From Bacteroidales bacterium (GTDB lineage: Bacteria; Bacteroidota; Bacteroidia; Bacteroidales; UBA932): a stretch of DNA of 8,295 nt. Under the pieces are notes generated by a model. The model ran no database searches. It saw nothing but the letters and a program-made list of their open reading frames with translations, and was not told the origin of the DNA. The stretch covers positions 1-8,295 of the forward strand of contig JAFROA010000284.1 in NCBI GenBank assembly GCA_017429885.1, given 5' to 3'. The number at the start of each line of letters is the position of its first letter. Positions within the stretch are counted from its first letter, which is position 1. Positions 1 to 6,159 of this stretch are shown one piece after another. A program made the position numbers and the translations under genes.

Positions 1-2122
1 TGAGGAAATCGCCAATCTGACGGAACTTGAATTCCTGAGCATCAACAACCAGTATTACTCGACCGATGCCTGGCCTCTCCCTGAGGCTATCGGTTCCCTT
101 GAAAAACTCAAGTTCCTTCAGTTTCAGGGTTATACGCTGGGCGGCACATTGCCAGAGTCCCTTTTCAATCTAAAAAATCTGGAAGTCCTTCGTATCAGGA
201 ATGCTGAGGGGATGACTCCAGCCCCTATCCCTCAAGCTGTCGGGAATCTTAAGAACCTCACAGAGTTGGATTTAAGCATTATGAACCTGACCGGAGAGAT
301 TCCCTCTGAAATCGGATATCTCACTGGCCTTACGGAACTTGACTTGTTCGGCAACAACTTGACAGGAGGCATTCCAGACTCATTTGGCAATCTTGTCAAC
401 CTGGAGATACTGAATCTCCAGGACAATCAATTGTCCGGAGAGATTCCGCCCGCATTCTATAGGGTGAAAAACTACTGGACCCTGTGGCCGGAGCTTGTCG
501 CGGATAACAATTTTACCCAGGAGAACATCCGCAATGCAAAAATCCCGGCGCCGAAGTCCCCACCTATCACATTGGTCTCCGGACAAACGATCAATCTTGA
601 GGAAGAGTTCGCCAAGAACCAATATACCGTCCTTTTCAATACATCTCCCGGGAGTGACGGCTGGGATATTGTTCCTTCTTTGCTCAACCTGTACAATGCC
701 AACAAGGACAAAGGGCTAGGTGTCATCATGAGCTATGACAATAATTATCTCGAGAAGAAGGATATCGACGAATATGACAGTGCATTCAAGGAAATGTTGA
801 GATCATTCAATGTGACTTGGGATTCTTTCACTCGCCACATGTATGATTCCGATCCTTCAGCCATTGAGGGAGAGACGAGCCCGTTCTATACGAAAGGGGG
901 GCATAAGATGTACCCGCTCGGGGCAGTGGACGAGATTGTGCTTATCGGCCCCGACCAGACCGTCCAATATGCTACTATCGCCGACCATAGCAAAGAGTCC
1001 AGAGCCAGTCTTCAGCATTTCTTCGAGTATATTTCCGAGGTTTTAGGGACACCCGTAGTCCGTTATGAATCAACGGACTACGATGTGGACGGAAAGGTGA
1101 CGGTGCTGCAAAAAGCCTCAGTAGGCCTGGGGGTTGACCTTGTCATTACTGGTGATGGTTACTCCGACCGCCTGATTGAAGACGGAACCTTCGCCGATGC
1201 TGTACAGCAGGCGGTAGAGGACTTCTTCTCTGTCGAGCCGTACAAATCAATGCGCGACCGGTTCAATATCTATCGGATCGATGCTGTCTCCAAGAACGAG
1301 GAGTTCTTCAATGGCTGCTCCACCACATTCTCCGCGGATTTTGTAGGGGCTACCGCATTGACAGGGGATAATGAAAAGGCATTGGAATATGCCGCTAAGG
1401 CTGTGGATGAATCAAGGATGGATGATGTTGTGGTATTGGTACTGGTAAACAGCGGATTGTCAGGCGGAACGGCTTATATGATGCAGGCTGAAACCGACCA
1501 CTATGCGGCCGGCTCCTCAGTCGCATGGGTCCCTTATAAGAACATGACGGTCAGCGGAGGTATTTCACGCTACGCTCAGGTGCTGATACATGAGACAGGC
1601 GGTCATGGTTTCGGAAAGTTGAATGACGAGTACTCTCTCAATTACTATGGCGGACCGGATGAGGAGATGATCAAATATATCAAGGAGTGCCATAAAAAGA
1701 ATTTATTCGTCAATGTCGATGTGACTGGCGATCCCAATGAGGTACTGTGGAGCCGTTATATCGGCGACGACCGTTTCGCCCAGGAGAATATCGGCGTTTA
1801 CAAGGGCGGAGCTTCTTACTTCGACGGGATATGGAGACCGACGGAAAACAGCGTCATGAGAACGAACTCGCTGAACAAGAACAACTTCTTTAACGCTCCG
1901 TCCCGCGCGCAGATCTACACCCGCATCATGAAACTTTCCGAAGGTCAGGACTGGCAGTTCGATTACGAGACCTTCGTGAAGTGGGATCAGGCCCATCCGA
2001 CAAAGCAGTCAACGTCGCCAGCGACCAGGGCGAATTACGTGGAGGTTGACGAGGCGGAGTACGAAATATGCGGTCATCCTGTGATCATCAACAAGACCTG
2101 GCGTCAGATGATCCGTAGATAA
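1..2122 (+). CDS. LRR / thioredoxin-like / M64 peptidase-domain protein, 5' end outside the window
   Basis: The frame is open from base 2, so the ATG at 149 is an internal methionine and the true start lies upstream; 706 residues are visible. Residues 1 to about 165 are leucine-rich repeats of the plant-like type (IPxxIGNLxxLxxLxLxxNxLxG), about six units. Residues of about 195-348 resemble a thioredoxin/AhpC fold, but the redox motif is replaced (FNTSPGSDGWDIVP, residues 212-225). Residues of about 353-649 match peptidase family M64 (IgA peptidase-like): GVDLVITGDGYSDR early in the domain and HETGGHGFGKLNDEY at 1589-1633, the zinc site. M64 enzymes are secreted zinc metallopeptidases, some of which cleave IgA. 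Secretion is inferred from the domains because the signal peptide is not visible. The substrate is unknown, and IgA cleavage should not be assumed. The family call for the C-terminal half is fairly safe; the thioredoxin-like call is by eye. Confidence 0.88.
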   Translation, partial: EEIANLTELEFLSINNQYYSTDAWPLPEAIGSLEKLKFLQFQGYTLGGTLPESLFNLKNLEVLRIRNAEGMTPAPIPQAVGNLKNLTELDLSIMNLTGEIPSEIGYLTGLTELDLFGNNLTGGIPDSFGNLVNLEILNLQDNQLSGEIPPAFYRVKNYWTLWPELVADNNFTQENIRNAKIPAPKSPPITLVSGQTINLEEEFAKNQYTVLFNTSPGSDGWDIVPSLLNLYNANKDKGLGVIMSYDNNYLEKKDIDEYDSAFKEMLRSFNVTWDSFTRHMYDSDPSAIEGETSPFYTKGGHKMYPLGAVDEIVLIGPDQTVQYATIADHSKESRASLQHFFEYISEVLGTPVVRYESTDYDVDGKVTVLQKASVGLGVDLVITGDGYSDRLIEDGTFADAVQQAVEDFFSVEPYKSMRDRFNIYRIDAVSKNEEFFNGCSTTFSADFVGATALTGDNEKALEYAAKAVDESRMDDVVVLVLVNSGLSGGTAYMMQAETDHYAAGSSVAWVPYKNMTVSGGISRYAQVLIHETGGHGFGKLNDEYSLNYYGGPDEEMIKYIKECHKKNLFVNVDVTGDPNEVLWSRYIGDDRFAQENIGVYKGGASYFDGIWRPTENSVMRTNSLNKNNFFNAPSRAQIYTRIMKLSEGQDWQFDYETFVKWDQAHPTKQSTSPATRANYVEVDEAEYEICGHPVIINKTWRQMIRR
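2..523 (+). repeat. Leucine-rich repeat region (protein-level repeats)
   Basis: About six units of 23-25 residues are encoded, with starts marked by LPEAIGSL, LPESLFNL, IPQAVGNL, IPSEIGYL, IPDSFGNL and IPPAFYRV. The units best fitting the LxxLxLxxNxLxG core are those at about 290-440. More units probably lie upstream of the window. Such repeats usually form a curved solenoid for protein or glycan binding, so here they may position the peptidase on a target (inference). The last unit is degenerate and passes into a proline-rich linker (KIPAPKSPP). Confidence 0.85.
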
Positions 2123-2149
2123 GTGTATTTTGTAAAATAATGCTTATCT
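2117..2149. repeat. Inverted repeat over the stop codon; possible terminator or operator
   Basis: AGATAAG (2117-2123) pairs with CTTATCT (2143-2149), and TATTTT (2126-2131) pairs with AAAATA (2134-2139). Two G-T wobbles and one bulged A join the two stems, giving about 15 pairs around a tiny centre. The left arm contains the TAA stop of the M64-domain gene. The right arm supplies the first half of the -7 box of the next gene. It could end the upstream transcript, although only three T follow it, or act as a protein-binding dyad. The structure is seen; the role is inferred. Confidence 0.5.
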
Positions 2150-2152
2150 TTG
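2145..2152 (+). promoter_or_regulatory. Bacteroidota-type -7 box (TATCTTTG) for the 94-residue protein gene
   Basis: TATCTTTG matches TAnnTTTG exactly and ends 28 bases before the ATG at 2181, giving a plausible short leader of about 20-25 bases. The -33 element is poor: a TTTG at 2129-2132 lies only 12 bases away, closer than the usual spacing of about 19. The leader has a purine stretch (GGAAAGAAAG, from about 2169) before the start codon, which may help ribosome loading. Confidence 0.6.
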
Positions 2153-2180
2153 CGACGTATTTCAAAACGGAAAGAAAGTT

Positions 2181-2465
2181 ATGAATCTTCGTGACATCAA
2201 GAAAGACATTGAGTACGTGATCGGGGCTTTCATCGACGATTGCTCGCTTTTCAGCTCTGTCAACTCAAAGGCTGACGACGAGGCTCTCGGCGGTCTGCTC
2301 GACGATGCTATCAATCTCTACAATGACCTTAAGGACAAAGTTAACATGAAGGGAGAAGGCAAGAAGGGTGAGTATTTCGCTTCACTCCGTAAGGAACTCC
2401 TCGAGAAAACTGACGAGCTTTACGCCAAACTCAGCGACGTGGTCAAGAAATCCGGTGCCGAGTAA
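2181..2465 (+). CDS. Small acidic/lysine-rich helical protein, function unknown
   Basis: A 94-residue protein rich in Lys, Asp, Glu and Leu. It has no signal peptide or membrane segment, so it is probably cytoplasmic. Two helical parts are suggested: residues 1-55, with a loop around SSVNSKADDEA, and residues 64-90 (EYFASLRKELLEKT and onwards), which has heptad-like hydrophobic spacing that could form a helical bundle or short coiled coil. A glycine/lysine turn (GEGKKGE) separates them. It has its own -7 box upstream and a strong terminator 30 bases after its stop, so it appears to be a single-gene unit. I do not recognise a named family. The clean promoter, start and terminator make it a real gene rather than a chance frame. 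Confidence 0.85.
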   Translation: MNLRDIKKDIEYVIGAFIDDCSLFSSVNSKADDEALGGLLDDAINLYNDLKDKVNMKGEGKKGEYFASLRKELLEKTDELYAKLSDVVKKSGAE

Positions 2466-2488
2466 TAAGCTCTCGTCTTAGATAGACT

Positions 2489-2496
2489 TATCTTCG
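2489..2496 (+). promoter_or_regulatory. Weak candidate -7 box (TATCTTCG) for asd
   Basis: One mismatch from TAnnTTTG. The surrounding CTTATCTTCG repeats CTTATCTTTG at 2143-2152 with one change. Initiation here would put the transcript start inside the following terminator hairpin. No TTTG sits at the -33 distance. It is listed because no better promoter is visible before asd. Confidence 0.2.
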
Positions 2497-2522
2497 GGAG
2501 GGCTGTATGTCCTCCCTTTTTT
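2496..2522 (+). terminator. Intrinsic terminator after the 94-residue protein gene
   Basis: GGGAGGGC (2496-2503) pairs with GTCCTCCC (2509-2516), eight pairs including one G-T, around a five-base loop (TGTAT). Six T follow (2517-2522). This is the strongest terminator in the window. It lies 30 bases past the small gene's stop and ends 17 bases before the asd start codon. Confidence 0.9.
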
Positions 2523-2539
2523 ATAAAACGAACAAAAAT

Positions 2540-3538
2540 ATGAAAGTAGCCGTAGTTGGTGTGACCGGACTGGTCGGGACCAGGATGGTCGAAGTCCTCG
2601 AAGAGAGGAATTTCCCTGTGGATGAATTCATTCCTGTGGCCTCTGGAAGGTCTGCCGGTAAGATGATTTCTTTCAAGGGCAAGGAGTATACCGTCGTCAC
2701 CGCTGAGGATGCCGTCGCCATGAAACCGGACCTTGCCTTGTTTTCTGCCGGGGCTGATATCTCAAAAGAGTGGGCTCCTAAGTTCGCTGAGGTCGGATGC
2801 CGCGTTGTGGACAATTCCTCATGCTGGAGGATGGACCCCACCAAGAAGCTTGTTGTTCCTGAGATCAACGCCGATGTCCTGACGGAAGATGATTATATCA
2901 TCGCCAATCCTAATTGCTCCACCATCCAGATGCTGCTTCCGCTGGCTCCCCTCCACAAGAAGTATGTGATAAAGAGGATTGTGGTCTCAACGTATCAGAG
3001 CGTTACCGGCTCCGGGACTCCCGCTATCAACCAGATGATGACGGAGAGGAACGGGGGCAAATGGGGAGAGTATCCCGCTTTCTACCACTATCCTATTGAC
3101 CAGAATGTCATTCCACATATTGATGATTTCCTTGAGAACGGCTACACCAAGGAGGAGATGAAGATGGTCAACGAGACCCACAAGATCCTTGGTGACTATT
3201 CGATAGGCGTCAGTCCGACCACCGCCAGGGTCCCTGTCCAGGGAGGCCATTCCGAGTCCATCAACCTTGAGTTTGAGAAAGATTTCACCTTGGAAGATGT
3301 CTGGGACATCTGGTCAAAGACTGAAGGCGTCACGGTTCAGGACAATCCCTCTGAGTTCATCTACCCGATGCCGTTGTATTCGCTCGGCAAGGATGATGTG
3401 TTCGTTGGACGTCTTCGCAGGGATCCTTCCGTGAAGTATGGCCTCAATTTCTGGTGTGTCAGTGACAACATCCGCAAGGGTGCCGCCACCAACGCTGTCC
3501 AGATAGCTGAGGTGTTGTTGAGGAAAGGCTGGCTGTAG
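2540..3538 (+). CDS. asd: Aspartate-semialdehyde dehydrogenase
   Basis: It reduces L-aspartyl-4-phosphate to aspartate-4-semialdehyde with NADPH, the branch point towards lysine/diaminopimelate, threonine and methionine; cytoplasmic. The product is 332 residues, normal for the family. Visible features are the nucleotide-binding GVTGLVG (7-13), SSCWRM (93-98), the catalytic cysteine in NPNCSTIQ (Cys126), TYQSVTG (151-157), and the RVPVQGGHSE segment with catalytic His237. The C-terminus GAATNAVQIAE is typical. I chose the ATG at 2540, preceded by an A-rich stretch, over the in-frame ATG at 2507: the latter lies inside the terminator hairpin and would add 11 residues before the conserved MKVAVVG start. 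No clear promoter is seen, so transcription may come from read-through or the weak box at 2489. It converges on galE with a one-base gap. Confidence 0.97.
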   Translation: MKVAVVGVTGLVGTRMVEVLEERNFPVDEFIPVASGRSAGKMISFKGKEYTVVTAEDAVAMKPDLALFSAGADISKEWAPKFAEVGCRVVDNSSCWRMDPTKKLVVPEINADVLTEDDYIIANPNCSTIQMLLPLAPLHKKYVIKRIVVSTYQSVTGSGTPAINQMMTERNGGKWGEYPAFYHYPIDQNVIPHIDDFLENGYTKEEMKMVNETHKILGDYSIGVSPTTARVPVQGGHSESINLEFEKDFTLEDVWDIWSKTEGVTVQDNPSEFIYPMPLYSLGKDDVFVGRLRRDPSVKYGLNFWCVSDNIRKGAATNAVQIAEVLLRKGWL

Positions 3539-3548
3539 CCTATTTTCC
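3522..3548. terminator. Candidate bidirectional hairpin between asd and galE
   Basis: AGGCT (3526-3530) pairs with AGCCT (3537-3541) around a six-base loop. The flanks GGAAA (3522-3526) and TATTTTCC (3541-3548) extend the stem with bulges. On each strand the arm is followed by a short T-rich stretch. Both stop codons lie within it (asd 3536-3538, galE 3540-3542). The core stem is only five perfect pairs, so termination is plausible rather than shown. Confidence 0.35.
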
Positions 3549-4565
3549 GGCGATATGCTTCTCCCAGGCCCAAGCCGCGGCCAGGGTGTCCTCTGTCTTC
3601 CTTTCGGCTTTCCAACCCAACTCTTTGTTCGCGAGAGTCGGATCAGCCCACAACGCTGAGATGTCCCCGGTTCTTCTTGGGGCAATCTTGTAATTGAGTT
3701 TGAGGTTATTAGCCTTCTCAAATCCCTTTATCAGCTCCATCACTGAGAGGGGAGTGCCGGTGCCTATGTTGTAGATCTCATAGTCTTTCTTCATCTTGCC
3801 TTCCAGCATCCTGCGGACGGCGAAAACATGGGCCTTCGCGAGATCGACCACGTCGATGAAATCCCTCAGGCAAGTTCCGTCAGGGGTAGGGTAGTCGTTC
3901 CCGAATACGGACAGGCACTCACGCTTGCCGATAGCGGTCTGGGTGATGAAAGGCACCAGATTATTGGGAACGCCACGGGGTAGCTCACCGATCAGGGCGG
4001 AAGGATGGGCTCCAATCGGGTTGAAGTACCTCAAGGCGATACCCTTAATCTCCGGATATGCCTTGACGCAGTCCCTGAGGATGTCTTCACACATGGTTTT
4101 GGTGTTGCCGTAGGGCGATGTGGCAGGCTGCCTGGGAGTCTCCTCAGTCACGGGCAGCTTCTCCGGTTCACCGTAAACTGTCGCCGATGAGGAGAAAAGA
4201 ATGTTGGTGCAACCGTGAGCCTTGGCGCTCTCAATCACGTTCATGAACGAGCTGAGGTTATTCTTGTAATATTTGAGAGGCTCGTCGACTGATTCTCCCA
4301 CGGCTTTGAAGGCGGCGAAATGAATCACCGCGTCAATCTCGTTTGTGGTGAACAGAAGCTCGGTGGCCACGGGATCAGTGAAATCAATCTTGAAGAAAGG
4401 TATATCATCCCTCCCTGTTATCTTCTTCACCCCTTCGAAGCAGGTCATATCGCAGTTGGACATGTTGTCTGCGACAATCACATCATACCCTGCCTCAATT
4501 AGTTCCACAGTTACGTGGCTGCCGATGAACCCGGCTCCACCAGATACGAGAACGCGATTTTTCAT
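3540..4565 (-). CDS. galE: UDP-glucose 4-epimerase
   Basis: An extended short-chain dehydrogenase/reductase that interconverts UDP-glucose and UDP-galactose using bound NAD; cytoplasmic. It serves galactose use and sugar-nucleotide supply for surface polysaccharide. The product is 341 residues, full length. The NAD-binding GGAGFIG is at residues 9-15. The catalytic set is Ser127 in FSSSATVYG and Tyr152/Lys156 in YGNTK. RYFNPIGAHPS carries the usual sugar-binding Asn182. The C-terminal RRTGDISALWADP is characteristic. By eye, the residue at the position of E. coli Tyr299 / human Cys307 is Leu305, so substrate range may differ from E. coli GalE. It is transcribed divergently from dacB and converges on asd. 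The start codon matches the conserved N-terminus and lies 23 bases after a -7 box. Confidence 0.97.
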   Translation of the reverse strand: MKNRVLVSGGAGFIGSHVTVELIEAGYDVIVADNMSNCDMTCFEGVKKITGRDDIPFFKIDFTDPVATELLFTTNEIDAVIHFAAFKAVGESVDEPLKYYKNNLSSFMNVIESAKAHGCTNILFSSSATVYGEPEKLPVTEETPRQPATSPYGNTKTMCEDILRDCVKAYPEIKGIALRYFNPIGAHPSALIGELPRGVPNNLVPFITQTAIGKRECLSVFGNDYPTPDGTCLRDFIDVVDLAKAHVFAVRRMLEGKMKKDYEIYNIGTGTPLSVMELIKGFEKANNLKLNYKIAPRRTGDISALWADPTLANKELGWKAERKTEDTLAAAWAWEKHIAGK

Positions 4566-4588
4566 ATTCGATGATTATTAGTAGAGTT

Positions 4589-4596
4589 CAAAGTTA
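4589..4596 (-). promoter_or_regulatory. -7 box (TAACTTTG) for galE
   Basis: Read on the minus strand, TAACTTTG matches TAnnTTTG exactly and ends 23 bases before the galE ATG, giving a leader of roughly 17-20 bases. At the -33 distance only TTCA is present (4619-4616), a partial match. The upstream half of this promoter overlaps the dacB -7 box. Confidence 0.6.
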
Positions 4597-4607
4597 GTGT
4601 TTTTTGC

Positions 4608-4615
4608 TAAATTTG
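4608..4615 (+). promoter_or_regulatory. -7 box (TAAATTTG) for dacB
   Basis: An exact TAnnTTTG match ending only five bases before the ATG at 4621. If used, transcription would begin at or within a few bases of the start codon, giving a leaderless or near-leaderless message. A partial -33 match, TTCA, sits at 4587-4590, 17 bases upstream. Confidence 0.5.
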
Positions 4616-4620
4616 TGAAT

Positions 4621-6159
4621 ATGAGAAACCTGAAATTATTCTTTGCCGTTTCCTTTACGGCCCTCTCCCTGATCCGGGTCGACGCCCAGTCGCCAGCAGC
4701 GAAGACTAGTCCCGAGAAAAGCAAAGCCCAGAAATACATTGAGTCTGTCGCTGCCAATGATGTTTTGCGAGGCTCCACATTCGGAGTTCTCGCTGTGACC
4801 GAGGGTGGGCGCAAGATAGCATCCTGGAATCCCGGCCAACGCCAGGTCCCCGCTTCCACGATGAAGCTTATCACTACCGGGGCCGCCATGCATCAGCTAG
4901 GGCCCGATTTTAAGTTCACGACCAGGCTTGGCTATATTGGAGAGATCAAGGACGGAACCTTGGAAGGCGACCTTTACATCGTTGGCGGTGGGGATCCCAC
5001 TATCGCCTCAAAAGACTCGATCGCCTTGCGTCGAGATGCCCTTTTCGCCCAGTGGAAAGGTTTCTTGGATAAAGCCGGAATCAGAAAGATAAACGGAAGG
5101 GTGATAGGGGATGGGCGTTATTTCGACGGCCCCATCGAGAGGGACTCCTGGCAGTTCCAAGACATCGGAACCGCTTATGGCACAGGAGGTGACGGCCTCT
5201 GCTTCTATGAGAACGCGATTGATATGAAAGTGACTCCGGGACCATCTGTCGGCTCGGCTGTTCCGGTCATCGTGTCTTTTCCCTCGCTCCCTTGGATGAA
5301 ATATCAATTCGTATGCAAGACAGGAAAGGCGGGCACCGGTGATCAGCTATATATGTTCACTTCTGAGTTCGCCCCTTACGCTGAGGTGAGAGGCACTTTC
5401 GCGATTGACCGCAATGCGAAGACGGAGGAGTTCTCAAACAAATTCGGGGCATATACCTGCGCTCATTTCTTCACGGAATATCTTCGTTCCAAAGGAGTTG
5501 AAGTGAGTGGGGGAGTGGCGGATGTCCGTATGGGACGTATCAGGGAGAACTTGTCTTCCCTCGATCCGGGACCTTTCGCCGCCAAGGTTGACAATCTTAA
5601 GATGATTGGCATGTCATATTCCCCGGCATTGAAGAAAATCGTCAGAGCGACCTTGCTGAAGAGTGATAATTTCTACGCCGAGACTTTGTACAGGATTCTC
5701 GGGCGGAGGCTTCATCATTCCGCCTCCGCCGACTCCAGCGCCGCGGCTCTCGGTGATGTGTTGAGGAAGCTAGGAGCTGCTCCTGACGGCATTAAGTTTG
5801 ACGATGGAAGCGGCTTGTCCAGAACATCTTACATTTCTCCGGAGTATTTTGTGAAGTTCCTTTCCGCCATGATGGACAGCCCTGTGTTTGAGGATTATAT
5901 CGAGACTCTTGGGCAACCTGGCGGACGTCATTATGAGTCCCGTCTGAAGGGTGAGCCTGACGCCATCAAATCAAGGGTCCATCTCAAGAGCGGATCGATG
6001 GGAGGTGTCCGTTGCTTCAGCGGTTACATTGAGCCTTCCGAGGGATCCAAGTCTGACGCCATCATTTTTTCTATAATGGCCAATAACTTCACTGCATCAA
6101 TAAGCAAGGTTGATCCGATCATCGACCGGATCATAACCCTGCTGGCTTCGGATAATTGA
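4621..6159 (+). CDS. dacB: D-alanyl-D-alanine carboxypeptidase / endopeptidase, PBP4 (DacB) type, family S13
   Basis: A periplasmic low-molecular-mass penicillin-binding protein that removes terminal D-Ala and can cleave peptide cross-links in peptidoglycan. The product is 512 residues. The three penicillin-binding motifs are present: SxxK as STMK (79-82) with nucleophile Ser79, SxN as SDN (348-350), and KTG as KSG (456-458). Family-typical segments include GDLYIVGGGDPT (117-128) and FDDGSGLSR (393-401). The long insert between the first two motifs (about 90-345) is the mark of the S13 class. Residues 1-22 form a signal peptide, with likely cleavage after VDA. I chose the ATG at 4621 because an upstream in-frame GTG (4597) would put MFFAKFVN before the signal and would lie upstream of the -7 box. 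The stop directly abuts the stop of the convergent lipoprotein gene. Confidence 0.95.
   Translation: MRNLKLFFAVSFTALSLIRVDAQSPAAKTSPEKSKAQKYIESVAANDVLRGSTFGVLAVTEGGRKIASWNPGQRQVPASTMKLITTGAAMHQLGPDFKFTTRLGYIGEIKDGTLEGDLYIVGGGDPTIASKDSIALRRDALFAQWKGFLDKAGIRKINGRVIGDGRYFDGPIERDSWQFQDIGTAYGTGGDGLCFYENAIDMKVTPGPSVGSAVPVIVSFPSLPWMKYQFVCKTGKAGTGDQLYMFTSEFAPYAEVRGTFAIDRNAKTEEFSNKFGAYTCAHFFTEYLRSKGVEVSGGVADVRMGRIRENLSSLDPGPFAAKVDNLKMIGMSYSPALKKIVRATLLKSDNFYAETLYRILGRRLHHSASADSSAAALGDVLRKLGAAPDGIKFDDGSGLSRTSYISPEYFVKFLSAMMDSPVFEDYIETLGQPGGRHYESRLKGEPDAIKSRVHLKSGSMGGVRCFSGYIEPSEGSKSDAIIFSIMANNFTASISKVDPIIDRIITLLASDN

Noticed and set aside
149..151. ATG at 149 as start of the protease-domain gene
   Set aside because: The same frame is open back to base 2 and encodes further leucine-rich repeats, so this methionine is internal.
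2121..2180. Possible tRNA or small RNA gene between the protease and the 94-residue gene
   Set aside because: The stretch is only about 60 bases, A/T-rich, and fully explained by the dyad, the -7 box and the leader.
2507..2509. Upstream in-frame ATG as start of asd
   Set aside because: It lies within the terminator loop and 3' arm and adds 11 residues before the conserved MKVAVVG N-terminus.
4597..4599. GTG at 4597 as start of dacB
   Set aside because: It lies upstream of the -7 box and adds residues ahead of a normal signal peptide that begins at 4621.
4578..4893. Minus-strand open frames opposite the start of dacB
   Set aside because: They overlap a well-supported gene and the promoter region, and show no domain or start signals.
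6111..6133. Perfect 7-bp inverted repeat TGATCCG/CGGATCA near the end of dacB
   Set aside because: It is in coding sequence, has a nine-base loop and no T tract, and coincides with the repeated residues D-P-I-I-D-R-I-I, so codon coincidence explains it.
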